A DNA stretch of 6,267 nucleotides from an uncultured Porphyromonadaceae bacterium. Lineage in GTDB: Bacteria > Bacteroidota > Bacteroidia > Bacteroidales > Muribaculaceae. The DNA is taken from NCBI GenBank assembly GCA_947174735.1, contig CAMWKC010000136.1:1-6267 (forward strand). Reading direction: 5' to 3'. Of this stretch, positions 1 through 6,255 are shown piece after piece. The notes beneath the pieces were generated by a model, which was not told the DNA's origin, made no database searches, and saw nothing but the letters and a program-made list of their open reading frames with translations. The position numbers and the translations under genes were made by a program. Numbering within the stretch: the stretch's first letter is position 1; each line of letters starts with the position of its first letter.

Positions 1-1
1 T

Positions 2-3000
2 CGTGATACACCATACGCAAGAGGCATATTTGAGATTACGGCTGTATCCACAGCTCCTTCAGGTGAGACAGCTGAGGCTGTTCCGGTACGTTTCAGTCTT
101 GGGAAGGGTCTCAGTGTAAGTGCTAATGTATCTGAAGTAACGACAGTAAGCGGTGATGAAGTGCGTTGGCCTGTACGTCTGACCGATATGCTTGACCGTA
201 ATGTCGAGGGCAATGTGCGCTATACGTTGACGGATATGTCGGATGATAGGGTAGTTGCTGAAGGTGTTTGTCATACGCCTGTTCTTACGCTCCCGTCCGC
301 TTCTGTACCCTCCGGGCGTTACAGTCTGAAATTTCAGGCTGAAGGTGACAGTGCGGCTACTGCCGAATGTACTACTGTAGTATGGCGCGAATCAGACCGT
401 AAGATGCCTTATGCCACACCTCTTTGGACTCCGGCTTCAGAAATTACAGCCGGTCGTGGAGAGAGTAAGATAGGATTGCGTGCCGGAGGTTCCTATGCCG
501 GCGATATGCTGCTGTGTGTGATTAGTGCCAGTGACGGTACTGAATCAGTACGCTGGATTCCATCCGATGGCACTCTCGGCACAGTTGAGGTTGAAGCTCC
601 TGCCGATAATGTACGTCGCTGGGTTTATCTGGCAGGTGTACATGACCTTGATGCCTCGACAGCACGTGTGACGGTACTGCCGCCTTCGGCCGCTGACCGT
701 ATGACGGTTGAGACCCTGACATGGCGTGACCGTATAGTACCCGGTGATACGGAACGGGTACGTTTCCGTTTCACTTCACCTGTGGGACTGACAGAAGGTG
801 TATTTGCTGTCATGAGTGATAAAGCTCTTGATGCTTTAGCTCCGTTCACATGGAGCAGTGAGCCCCGACGTATGCTAAGTTATCCTGACCCGACTTCGAT
901 AAGTCTGCGTAATCGTGTCACTAACTTCGATATGCAATATACTCTTGACCGTTTCAACTGGAAAAATGTGTCTTCATGGTCATGGCCTTCGTGGAATTTC
1001 TATGGCTACAGTCTGTATGGCAGTTCACCGATTCGTATACGCGGCACAAGAAATATGAAGCTTATGGCTACTAATGCTACTATGGCCGGAGGTATTATGG
1101 AAGATGCTGTGGCTGAAGCCGAGGTGACTGAAGAGAGGGCTGTATTTATGTCTGCTGCCGCTGATATGGGTGCTATGAAGCAGGAATCAAATGCAATAGA
1201 CGATATGGATGAGGCGCCTGCCGAGAAGGGGGAAGGTATGGCAAGCAGTCCCGAACGCGATACCACGCCATTGCGCGGCTTGGAACACCCGTTGGCTTTC
1301 TTCAAACCTGATTTGAAACCTGCTGCCGACGGCACGCTGGAAATAGAATTTGAAGTGCCTGATTTCAATACTACCTGGCAGTTGCAGTTGCTTGGATATG
1401 ACAGTAGCCTTTACACCACTACGCTTAAAGCTGAAGCGGTGGCAGCCCGACCGGTTATGGCCAGTGTCAACGCACCGCGTTTTGTGCGCACCGGTGACAA
1501 GGTTGAGACAGTAGCCACACTCTATAATAATACTGATTCGACAGCTATGGTGTCAGGTCGTATGGTATGGCTTGATGCTGTCAGCGGGCGTGTGGTGGCT
1601 GAGCGACAGTTTGAAGCATCTCCGGTTGATGCCTACGGTTCGCGTCTTGTGGCTCTGCCGCTTGAGGTAGGTAACAATACACAGGCTCTGACTTTACAGG
1701 TCTATGCCACTGCCGGACGTCATACTGACGGTGAACAGGCGTTGGTGCCCGTATATCCTGCTACAAGTATGGTGACACATTCGGAAGGTTTCTATCTACA
1801 GCCGGGACAGACTCAATGGTTCGGTACATTACCTAAAGTGGGTGCTGACGCTACTCTGACATTGCAGTATTGCGATAATCCGGTATGGCTATGTGTAGCG
1901 GCACTGCCTGATATAATGACTCCGTCTAACTCTACACTGACAGCCAAAGTCGACGCGCTCTACGCTAATACTCTCTCGACCGGCTTAGCAGCACGTTATC
2001 CACGTGTACGCGAGGCTATAGAGCTGTGGCAGCGTGATGGTGCGCCACAGTCGCCGCTTTCAGCCAATGCCTCGCTTAAAACCGTAGCGCTCGAAGCTAC
2101 ACCGTGGGTACGTGATGCCGAAGGTGAAACATTGCGTATGAGCCGTCTGAGCACATTGCTTGATACTGCCGCTAACGCTGCCTCACGTCGTGAACTGTTG
2201 TCGTCAATAGCTTCGTTGCAGAATGCTGACGGTGGCTGGAGTTGGTGTCCGCAGATGCCTTCATCGAGTTATATGACTCGCCGAGCTCTTGACCGTTTGG
2301 CTTATCTTCTGTCCGGTGGTTATCTGTCGCAGGCTGAGGCCGGAGATATGGTAACTAAGGCTGTGGCTTATTGTGACGATCAGGCTATGGCCGAAGCCAA
2401 GCGTGCCGGTAAGAACTATGATCCTGCTGTACTGTTGCCATATCTTTATACACGTCAGTCATTGGGACGCATTGTCGGTAAAGGTTCGGCACAGTGGCAG
2501 GCTCTTGAAGAACGCGGCCTGAAGGCTGTCGCTGCTTCGTGGAAGAACTTTGGTATCTATGATAAAGCTACTGCTGCTATTGTGTTATGGCGTTCAGGCG
2601 ACCATAAACTTCCGCTTGTAATTCTTGAGTCATTACGTCAGTATGCTACTGTCAGTGATGAAAAGGGAGCTTGTTTTGCTAATCTCTCATCGGGTTTCGA
2701 CGGTCAGACACCTCTGTTGGTTACAGCACGTGCGCTTGAAGCATACGGTATAGTCGCTCCTTCCGATGCTATGACCAACCGTTTGCGTCAGTGGCTTGTA
2801 CTTAGTCGGCAGGCTCTTGACTGGGGACGTATGCAGTCTACGGCTGCTGTTACAGCTGCTCTGCTCGGTACCGGTACTGACTGGACTGCTTCGGCCGTGC
2901 CGGCTACAATCACTGTTAATGGTCGTCCTGTGGATATAGCACCCTACGAACGCCTTACAGGTGATGTCACCCTTCCGCTTGATGCACGTAAAGACGGTGG

Positions 3001-3538
3001 TCGTAAAGTGAGCATCAGCCGCGAAGCATCCGGTCCTGCATGGGGTGGTGTGCTGACAAGTGCTTTGCAACCTATGGACGATGTTCGTGCTGAAGCTGGC
3101 GAAGGACTTAGTGTAGGCAAAGCAGTATATCGTCTTGACCAAGGTCAACAGGGTGTGGCAGCACAGTCTGTTTCCGATAATAAGACTGACTCTAAGCTTG
3201 ATGTCAAAGTCGGTGACCGTGTGCGTGTGACACTGACCCTTAACTGTGACCGCGACATGGATTACGTAGCTCTCACTGACCAGCTTCCGGCCTGTATGCA
3301 ACCGGCCGACCAGTTGTCAGGCTACGAAAGCAATGATGGCCTCTGGGCTTATCGTGAGGCACAGGCAGCTAAAGTATCACTCTTCTTCTCCTTCCTGCCA
3401 AAGGGCACCCATGTCGTCACTTATGACTGTTATGTGACTCGTGCCGGCACGTACAGCATCGGCATTGCTACTGCCCAGTCGCAATATGCTCCTGTACTCA
3501 GCGCTCACTCCGGCGGCGGCACAGTCATATCCCAGTGA
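2..3538 (+). CDS. Alpha-2-macroglobulin family protein, 5'-partial, lacking the thioester motif
   Basis: The frame is open from position 2 to a TGA at 3536-3538, so the true start lies upstream and the GTG at 161 is only an internal codon. The visible part is 1178 residues. In order it shows beta-rich macroglobulin-like domains (residues 1 to about 347), a Met/Ala/Glu-rich linker (about 348-425) where a bait region would sit, the A2M core starting at GLEHPLAFFKPDL (426) with DFNTTWQ and APRFVRTGD, an alpha-toroid-like domain containing QNADGGWSW (740), and a C-terminal bacterial MG10-like domain (about 966-1178). Family members are large periplasmic or lipid-anchored proteins thought to trap foreign proteases. 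Where relatives carry a CxEQ thioester before the YAN helix, this protein reads TPSNSTL (from residue 640), so covalent trapping is unlikely. Signal peptide and lipobox cannot be seen. It ends 31 bases before a hairpin. Family assignment is firm; the exact role is inferred. Confidence 0.9.
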   Translation, partial: RDTPYARGIFEITAVSTAPSGETAEAVPVRFSLGKGLSVSANVSEVTTVSGDEVRWPVRLTDMLDRNVEGNVRYTLTDMSDDRVVAEGVCHTPVLTLPSASVPSGRYSLKFQAEGDSAATAECTTVVWRESDRKMPYATPLWTPASEITAGRGESKIGLRAGGSYAGDMLLCVISASDGTESVRWIPSDGTLGTVEVEAPADNVRRWVYLAGVHDLDASTARVTVLPPSAADRMTVETLTWRDRIVPGDTERVRFRFTSPVGLTEGVFAVMSDKALDALAPFTWSSEPRRMLSYPDPTSISLRNRVTNFDMQYTLDRFNWKNVSSWSWPSWNFYGYSLYGSSPIRIRGTRNMKLMATNATMAGGIMEDAVAEAEVTEERAVFMSAAADMGAMKQESNAIDDMDEAPAEKGEGMASSPERDTTPLRGLEHPLAFFKPDLKPAADGTLEIEFEVPDFNTTWQLQLLGYDSSLYTTTLKAEAVAARPVMASVNAPRFVRTGDKVETVATLYNNTDSTAMVSGRMVWLDAVSGRVVAERQFEASPVDAYGSRLVALPLEVGNNTQALTLQVYATAGRHTDGEQALVPVYPATSMVTHSEGFYLQPGQTQWFGTLPKVGADATLTLQYCDNPVWLCVAALPDIMTPSNSTLTAKVDALYANTLSTGLAARYPRVREAIELWQRDGAPQSPLSANASLKTVALEATPWVRDAEGETLRMSRLSTLLDTAANAASRRELLSSIASLQNADGGWSWCPQMPSSSYMTRRALDRLAYLLSGGYLSQAEAGDMVTKAVAYCDDQAMAEAKRAGKNYDPAVLLPYLYTRQSLGRIVGKGSAQWQALEERGLKAVAASWKNFGIYDKATAAIVLWRSGDHKLPLVILESLRQYATVSDEKGACFANLSSGFDGQTPLLVTARALEAYGIVAPSDAMTNRLRQWLVLSRQALDWGRMQSTAAVTAALLGTGTDWTASAVPATITVNGRPVDIAPYERLTGDVTLPLDARKDGGRKVSISREASGPAWGGVLTSALQPMDDVRAEAGEGLSVGKAVYRLDQGQQGVAAQSVSDNKTDSKLDVKVGDRVRVTLTLNCDRDMDYVALTDQLPACMQPADQLSGYESNDGLWAYREAQAAKVSLFFSFLPKGTHVVTYDCYVTRAGTYSIGIATAQSQYAPVLSAHSGGGTVISQ

Positions 3539-3569
3539 ATAGTTTCTGTAAGATGTAAATAACCTAAGA

Positions 3570-3617
3570 TAGAGTGACCCCTGAAAGTCTGATAAAAGAC
3601 TTTCAGGGGTCACTCTA
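3570..3617. terminator. Perfect 21-bp hairpin between convergent units
   Basis: Arms 3570-3590 and 3597-3617 are exact reverse complements around a 6-base loop (GATAAA). The hairpin sits 31 bases after the A2M stop and 31 bases beyond the last base of the minus-strand toxin gene, so it can serve both convergent transcripts. Neither flank has a strong T-run: the plus side reads ACCTTCTTTATAATT. Intrinsic termination is therefore inferred from position and stem length rather than from a full stem-plus-U-tract signature. Confidence 0.75.
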
Positions 3618-3648
3618 CCTTCTTTATAATTCCGTACTTTCATTTGTA

Positions 3649-4083
3649 TTATTTTCCTGTTGCTCGTTTTGTCAGCCAGAATTTATGTGTTTTATCTAAA
3701 AATACAAGATAGAAAGTATCACCGACAATATGTCCAATCAATACAGCAGGTCCATTTATATGGATTCTTGCCCACTCTGCATCTTCCGGTATATGTTTAG
3801 GATAAGTAAATCTTGTCTTGGCTGGAGGAGGGAAAGATGGATATACTGTAAATTTATCTCCATCAATCTGTTGGCGTAAGGGCCGCTTACAATAACCTTG
3901 TAAAGTTTCTAAAGCTTTGCTCAGTAGACCAGCTTTTTGCCAATCCTTAAATCCGGATGCATACATAGGGAGTGAATCAAAATAGGCTAATGAAATTTTG
4001 AAGTTACCTATTTTATCAGTATCGCTAACAGAGCCTCGATCGAATTGTAAAGAATGTCGGTCAGACGGCTTAAATTTACTCAT
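3649..4083 (-). CDS. Putative toxin partner of a Panacea (SocA-like) antitoxin
   Basis: This is a 144-residue soluble protein with no signal peptide or membrane segment. The N-terminal 30 residues are polar. A middle part contains WQKAGLLSKALETL (48-61), probably a helix. The C-terminal half is beta-like, with WARIHINGP (104-112), GH (117-118) and FYLVFLDKTHKFW (124-136). I associate the FYxVFLDxxHxF ending with small proteins encoded beside DUF4065/Panacea antitoxins, but this is recall, not a search. The ATG shares one base with the antitoxin stop (TAATG on the coding strand), which points to translational coupling in a bicistronic operon, antitoxin first. The activity and target are unknown to me. 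Possible catalytic residues are H108, H118, D130 and H133, chosen only because they are polar residues within the conserved-looking block. The stretch is visibly AT-rich compared with the A2M gene. Toxin status rests mainly on gene pairing. Confidence 0.6.
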   Translation of the reverse strand: MSKFKPSDRHSLQFDRGSVSDTDKIGNFKISLAYFDSLPMYASGFKDWQKAGLLSKALETLQGYCKRPLRQQIDGDKFTVYPSFPPPAKTRFTYPKHIPEDAEWARIHINGPAVLIGHIVGDTFYLVFLDKTHKFWLTKRATGK

Positions 4084-4574
4084 TATAATCCTTGCTGCAT
4101 TCGGTAATAGTCGCGAGTAGTTATTTTGGAAATTTCAACATAGCATTTTTCTGCTTCCGAATATCCATGTCGCGCTTCAATCCATGGACGTTCGCGATGT
4201 GTTGCACGTTCAAGTTCAATCCCTGACCATGTGGTTAAATTTGTGAGTATATCGTTAATTAAATCTTTTACGTCGATTGCTAATTGATCAAAAGTAATAT
4301 CTTCATCAATCCCATTTATAGAAGAATATGCCATATCAGTGTACAACACTGATGCACCTTTCATTTCATTGTACACCTTTCTGCAGACTGGTCCATGAAC
4401 CCAAGCTTCAAATTTATCAGATATAAGTTCCTGTCCAAAATAAGCAAGACAATAGGCATCACAATAAAACAATAGCTTTTGTAATTTTAGATGGGACATA
4501 GGCCCATAATGCTTGAGAATATAATTCGCAAGCACGATAGAGTCAATCTGATTTGTTTTGGGTAAAGCAATCAT
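4083..4574 (-). CDS. Panacea / SocA-like (DUF4065) antitoxin
   Basis: This 163-residue cytoplasmic protein matches the Panacea (DUF4065, SocA-like) domain through nearly its whole length. Recognisable hallmarks are LKLQKLLFY (29-37), the following helix ending LAYFG (43-47), the AWVHGPV block (57-63) with the invariant-looking GPV, and VYNEMK (67-72). Panacea domains are known as versatile antitoxin domains that neutralise many unrelated toxins; in Caulobacter, SocA instead acts as a proteolytic adaptor for SocB. It is the first gene of a two-gene minus-strand operon and overlaps the next ORF by one base. There is no obvious separate DNA-binding domain, so autoregulation is uncertain. I see no clear Bacteroidetes -7/-33 pair upstream. 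Its low GC content (22 of 60 bases at 4201-4260 against 32 of 60 at 2101-2160 in the A2M gene, counted by hand) fits horizontal acquisition. The family call is strong; the toxin-neutralising role follows from the family and pairing. Confidence 0.85.
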   Translation of the reverse strand: MIALPKTNQIDSIVLANYILKHYGPMSHLKLQKLLFYCDAYCLAYFGQELISDKFEAWVHGPVCRKVYNEMKGASVLYTDMAYSSINGIDEDITFDQLAIDVKDLINDILTNLTTWSGIELERATHRERPWIEARHGYSEAEKCYVEISKITTRDYYRMQQGL

Positions 4575-4624
4575 ATTATCTATATTTTATTTTTAGACTG
4601 GGTAGGTAAGGATTAGTTTATCCG

Positions 4625-4640
4625 GACATTATATAATATC
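4625..4640. promoter_or_regulatory. 16-bp near-palindrome in the divergent intergenic region
   Basis: GACATTATATAATATC is self-complementary except for one mismatched pair, and its central ten bases ATTATATAAT are a perfect palindrome. It lies between the divergently transcribed antitoxin gene and the AraC gene, about 50 bases from the antitoxin start and 69 from the regulator start at 4709. It could be an operator for either unit. AT-rich DNA produces such dyads by chance, so this is only a candidate. Confidence 0.3.
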
Positions 4641-4697
4641 ATTCTGAGTATAAAATCTTAGGTCGGAAGATGTATCCTCGGTGTCATGATTTTTCTG

Positions 4698-4705
4698 TAC
4701 TTTTG
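4698..4705 (+). promoter_or_regulatory. Bacteroidetes-type -7 promoter box for the AraC gene
   Basis: TACTTTTG is a perfect match to the Bacteroidetes primary-sigma -7 consensus TAnnTTTG. A convincing TTTG-type -33 element is not visible 19-21 bases upstream. Transcription would begin a few bases downstream, at or just after the ATG at 4709, which argues against the longer start at 4670 and suggests a leaderless or almost leaderless message, or a start codon further inside the gene. Confidence 0.45.
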
Positions 4706-4708
4706 TAT

Positions 4709-5116
4709 ATGATAAAACTGATAACTCCAAATACTGATGATATTTTTGTCACGTGTTACCATGAAGCGGCTGGAGAAGGTACGTATTATGTCAGTGAACA
4801 TGCATTGGTATATGTGGCAAGGGGAAGTCTTGATGTGCTCCTTGACGGTAAACCTGTAGCTACGTTCGGAGAAACAGAATGTGTGTTTGTACGCAAGGAC
4901 CATCGTATGACACTCGTGAACTATCCGTCGGAAGAGGTCGGATTTCATCTATCGGTATTTCTTTTCTTTCCACGACATTTGCTCTTTGAGTTTTATAAGA
5001 CATTTTCCGAGAAAGATTTGCCTAAAAAAGCGGTACGAAGTAACAACAGTTTTCTAAGAATTTCACGTTCGTCATTACTGACCAGTCTGTTTGACTCTTT
5101 CAGACCATATTGGTAA
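4709..5116 (+). CDS. N-terminal cupin-like half of the split AraC regulator
   Basis: This 135-residue ORF is the effector-binding half. HEAAGEG...YYVSEHALVYV is followed by RGSLDVLLDGK and ECVFVRKDHRMTLV, the strand-turn-strand pattern of AraC-type N-terminal cupin domains of the ExsA-like group. A following helical part runs through FPRHLLFEFYKTF to LFDSFRPYW, immediately before the TAA. If translated alone it would have no DNA-binding domain; it could at most bind ligand or dimerise. The effector is unknown. The ATG at 4709 was preferred to the one at 4670 because of the promoter box between them. Listed separately because it could be expressed as a truncated protein. Confidence 0.5.
   Translation: MIKLITPNTDDIFVTCYHEAAGEGTYYVSEHALVYVARGSLDVLLDGKPVATFGETECVFVRKDHRMTLVNYPSEEVGFHLSVFLFFPRHLLFEFYKTFSEKDLPKKAVRSNNSFLRISRSSLLTSLFDSFRPYW
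5114..5116 (+). other. In-frame TAA between the AraC effector and DNA-binding domains
   Basis: The codon context is TGG-TAA-TCA. A single change from CAA, AAA or GAA would create it. It falls in the linker between the two domains, and both flanking halves are open and regulator-like in the same frame. Local sequence gives no stem-loop or SECIS-like structure to support recoding. Confidence 0.8.
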
Positions 5117-5173
5117 TCAGGTGAGCATTTTGAAAAGCGTTGGATAAGAATAAAGGTTTTCGAAGCTATACGT

Positions 5174-5539
5174 TTGGTGCTCCGCGAGGATGAGAGCACT
5201 TATGCCTCATTGTTTGATTTTACCAGCCGTTGGCGTCTTGATATTTTGGAGTTTATGGAGAAAAATTATATGTATGACCTGTCTGTAAATGATTTGGCTA
5301 ACTATACCGGCCGTAGTGTGGCTACTTTTAAGCGTGACTTCAGCAAACTCAGTGATCTTTCTCCTCGTAACTGGATTATCAGACGACGACTTAAAGCTGC
5401 CCGCAGATTACTGTTAACTACCGAATGGCCTATTCATAAAATTATGGAGGTAAGCGGATTCAAAAATTTTTCCCATTTCTGTAGAGTCTATCGTCAGCTT
5501 TACGGACAGACACCTTCGGAAACACGAAAAATTAATTGA
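5174..5539 (+). CDS. C-terminal two-HTH DNA-binding half of the split AraC regulator
   Basis: This half holds the AraC DNA-binding domain. HTH1 is LSVNDLANYTG...ATFKRDF (residues about 191-211 of the uninterrupted protein). A linker helix, RRRLKAARRLLL, leads to HTH2, IHKIMEVSGF...FCRVYRQLYG (about 242-266), and the family's closing motif QTPSETR. All parts of the domain are present. Possible starts after the stop are TTG 5174, GTG 5177, or ATG 5255, which would give a 94-residue stand-alone domain. None has a well-placed ribosome binding site: the GGAG before 5255 leaves only three bases. Isolated AraC DNA-binding domains can bind DNA in other systems, so a constitutive fragment is possible but unproven. 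Confidence 0.5.
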   Translation: MVLREDESTYASLFDFTSRWRLDILEFMEKNYMYDLSVNDLANYTGRSVATFKRDFSKLSDLSPRNWIIRRRLKAARRLLLTTEWPIHKIMEVSGFKNFSHFCRVYRQLYGQTPSETRKIN

Positions 5540-5579
5540 GCTATACAGCACAATAATTTGAGCTACAGAGCACAACTAA
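5536..5579 (+). repeat. Two tandem imperfect 22-bp direct repeats upstream of padC
   Basis: The units at 5536-5557 and 5558-5579 both begin TTGAGCTA and share GCACAA at the same offset, with 17 of 22 positions identical by hand alignment. The first copy overlaps the AraC stop codon. The 22-bp period is about two helical turns, matching the roughly 21-bp spacing with which AraC-family proteins often occupy adjacent half-sites on one DNA face. Position upstream of a candidate padC promoter suggests an operator. Function is inference. Confidence 0.5.
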
Positions 5580-5592
5580 ATTGGCTTAAGAG

Positions 5593-5624
5593 TTTGTTAT
5601 AAATATAAAGACAAGTTAATTGTC
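5593..5624 (+). promoter_or_regulatory. Candidate padC promoter with overlapping dyad
   Basis: TTTG at 5593-5596 could be a -33 element. After a 20-base spacer, TAATTGTC (5617-5624) matches the TAnnTTTG -7 consensus at four of six fixed positions. The -7 candidate overlaps the dyad GACAA-N5-TTGTC (5610-5624). It lies 32 bases before the padC ATG and just after the direct repeats, so the order operator-promoter-gene is sensible, but the box match is modest. Confidence 0.3.
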
Positions 5625-5655
5625 GCATGAACAACTAATATAAAAACAAACAGTT

Positions 5656-6153
5656 ATGGATAAATTTATTGGCTCTCACTTTATCTACACTTACGCCAAC
5701 GGCTGGAATTATGAATTTTATGTAAAGAATGAGAATACGGTTGATTACCGTATCCACAGCGGTATGGTAGGAGGTCGTTGGGTACGTGACCAGAAAGCAG
5801 ATATTGTCAAACTTACCGACGGTGTCTATAAAGTATCGTGGACTGAACCTACCGGTACCGATGTAAGCCTGAACTTTATGCCGGCTGAGAACAAACTTCA
5901 CGGTGTAATATTCTTCCCGAAATGGGTACGCGAGCATCCTGAAATCACCGTCCGCTATCAGAACGACTTTATTCCGTTGATGGAGGAAAGCCGTGAAAAA
6001 TATGAAACATATCCTAAATATGTCGTAGCTGAATTCGGCGATATTTTCTACTCTAAAAACGAAGGAGCCAATAATGAAAAGGTTATTTCACAAGCTCCTT
6101 ACGACGGTATGATAGATGACATTGTTACCGGCAAACTCTCATTTGACAAATAA
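5656..6153 (+). CDS. padC: Phenolic acid decarboxylase
   Basis: The 165-residue protein is a full-length member of the phenolic acid decarboxylase family (Bacillus enzymes are about 161 residues) and strongly resembles them throughout. The enzyme is cytoplasmic, needs no cofactor and removes CO2 from p-coumaric, ferulic and caffeic acids to give 4-vinylphenols, generally seen as detoxification of plant hydroxycinnamates. The catalytic residues described for Bacillus enzymes fall at the same numbers here: Y11, Y13, R41 and E64, inside [16 protein letters not shown] and WTEPTGTD. Family-typical blocks [24 protein letters not shown] and [13 protein letters not shown] are all present. The ATG at 5656 is chosen because the family alignment begins there; upstream is A-rich without a clear Shine-Dalgarno, normal for Bacteroidetes. 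It appears monocistronic, with an AraC gene upstream and a strong hairpin downstream. Substrate preference cannot be read from sequence alone. Confidence 0.95.
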   Translation: MDKFIGSHFIYTYANGWNYEFYVKNENTVDYRIHSGMVGGRWVRDQKADIVKLTDGVYKVSWTEPTGTDVSLNFMPAENKLHGVIFFPKWVREHPEITVRYQNDFIPLMEESREKYETYPKYVVAEFGDIFYSKNEGANNEKVISQAPYDGMIDDIVTGKLSFDK

Positions 6154-6175
6154 ATCCGACAGGAAAAGACTTTAT

Positions 6176-6255
6176 TGCTCAGGGTTATAAACTTGTGTCA
6201 GACCTACCACTGAAATTAAAACGGTAGGTCTGACACAAGTTTATAACCCTGAGCA
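6176..6255 (+). terminator. 33-bp perfect hairpin with T-run after padC
   Basis: Arms 6176-6208 and 6223-6255 are exact reverse complements around a 14-base loop. The right arm is followed by GAG and five Ts (6259-6263), as expected for a Rho-independent terminator. It begins 22 bases after the padC stop. The stem is unusually long; the A-rich left flank means it could also stop transcription coming from the right. Confidence 0.8.

Larger units (their letters stand above)
4709..5539 (+). pseudogene. AraC-family transcriptional regulator interrupted by one in-frame stop codon
   Basis: Reading one frame from the ATG at 4709 to the TGA at 5537-5539 gives a complete AraC-type regulator of 276 codons, a normal length for the family, broken only by a TAA at 5114-5116 (codon 136). 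The sequence after the stop stays in frame and reads as typical regulator sequence (WIRIKVFEAIRLVL), so this is a nonsense change rather than a frameshift or two separate genes. The N-terminal half is a cupin-like effector domain and the C-terminal half carries two helix-turn-helix motifs. An alternative start at 4670 would add 13 residues, but the -7 box at 4698-4705 lies inside that extension. The gene lies 116 bases upstream of a phenolic acid decarboxylase in the same direction, so a regulatory link is plausible. The stop could be a recent inactivating mutation, a polymorphism, a sequencing or assembly error, or a readthrough site. Little other decay is visible. Confidence 0.8.

Noticed and set aside
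161..163. GTG as the real start of the A2M gene
   Set aside because: The same frame is open and protein-like back to position 2 (RDTPYARGIFEITA...), so the gene continues upstream of the window.
1006..1368. 120-codon minus-strand open frame across the A2M linker
   Set aside because: Ser/Ala-rich antisense translation of the Met/Ala/Glu-rich linker, with no family resemblance.
2687..3301. 204-codon open frame on the minus strand inside the A2M gene
   Set aside because: It is Cys/Thr/His/Ser-rich with no recognisable domain and lies wholly antisense to a well-supported coding sequence; it is a frame shadow.
3570..3617. Inverted repeat as a transposon end or MITE
   Set aside because: Single hairpin with a 6-base loop, no target-site duplication and no internal sequence; its position between convergent genes favours a terminator.
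5105..5180. Programmed frameshift in the AraC gene
   Set aside because: Both halves are in the same frame, and there is no slippery heptamer at the stop; a simple nonsense codon explains the break.
4658..5199. Minus-strand open frames opposite the AraC gene
   Set aside because: They are shadows of the cupin and linker coding region and show no independent start signals or recognisable domains.
5540..5655. PadR-type ATGT-N8-ACAT operator before padC
   Set aside because: No convincing match to this pattern in the intergenic region, and no PadR-like gene in the window.
5635..5937. 100-codon minus-strand open frame opposite padC
   Set aside because: Antisense to a confidently identified enzyme gene.
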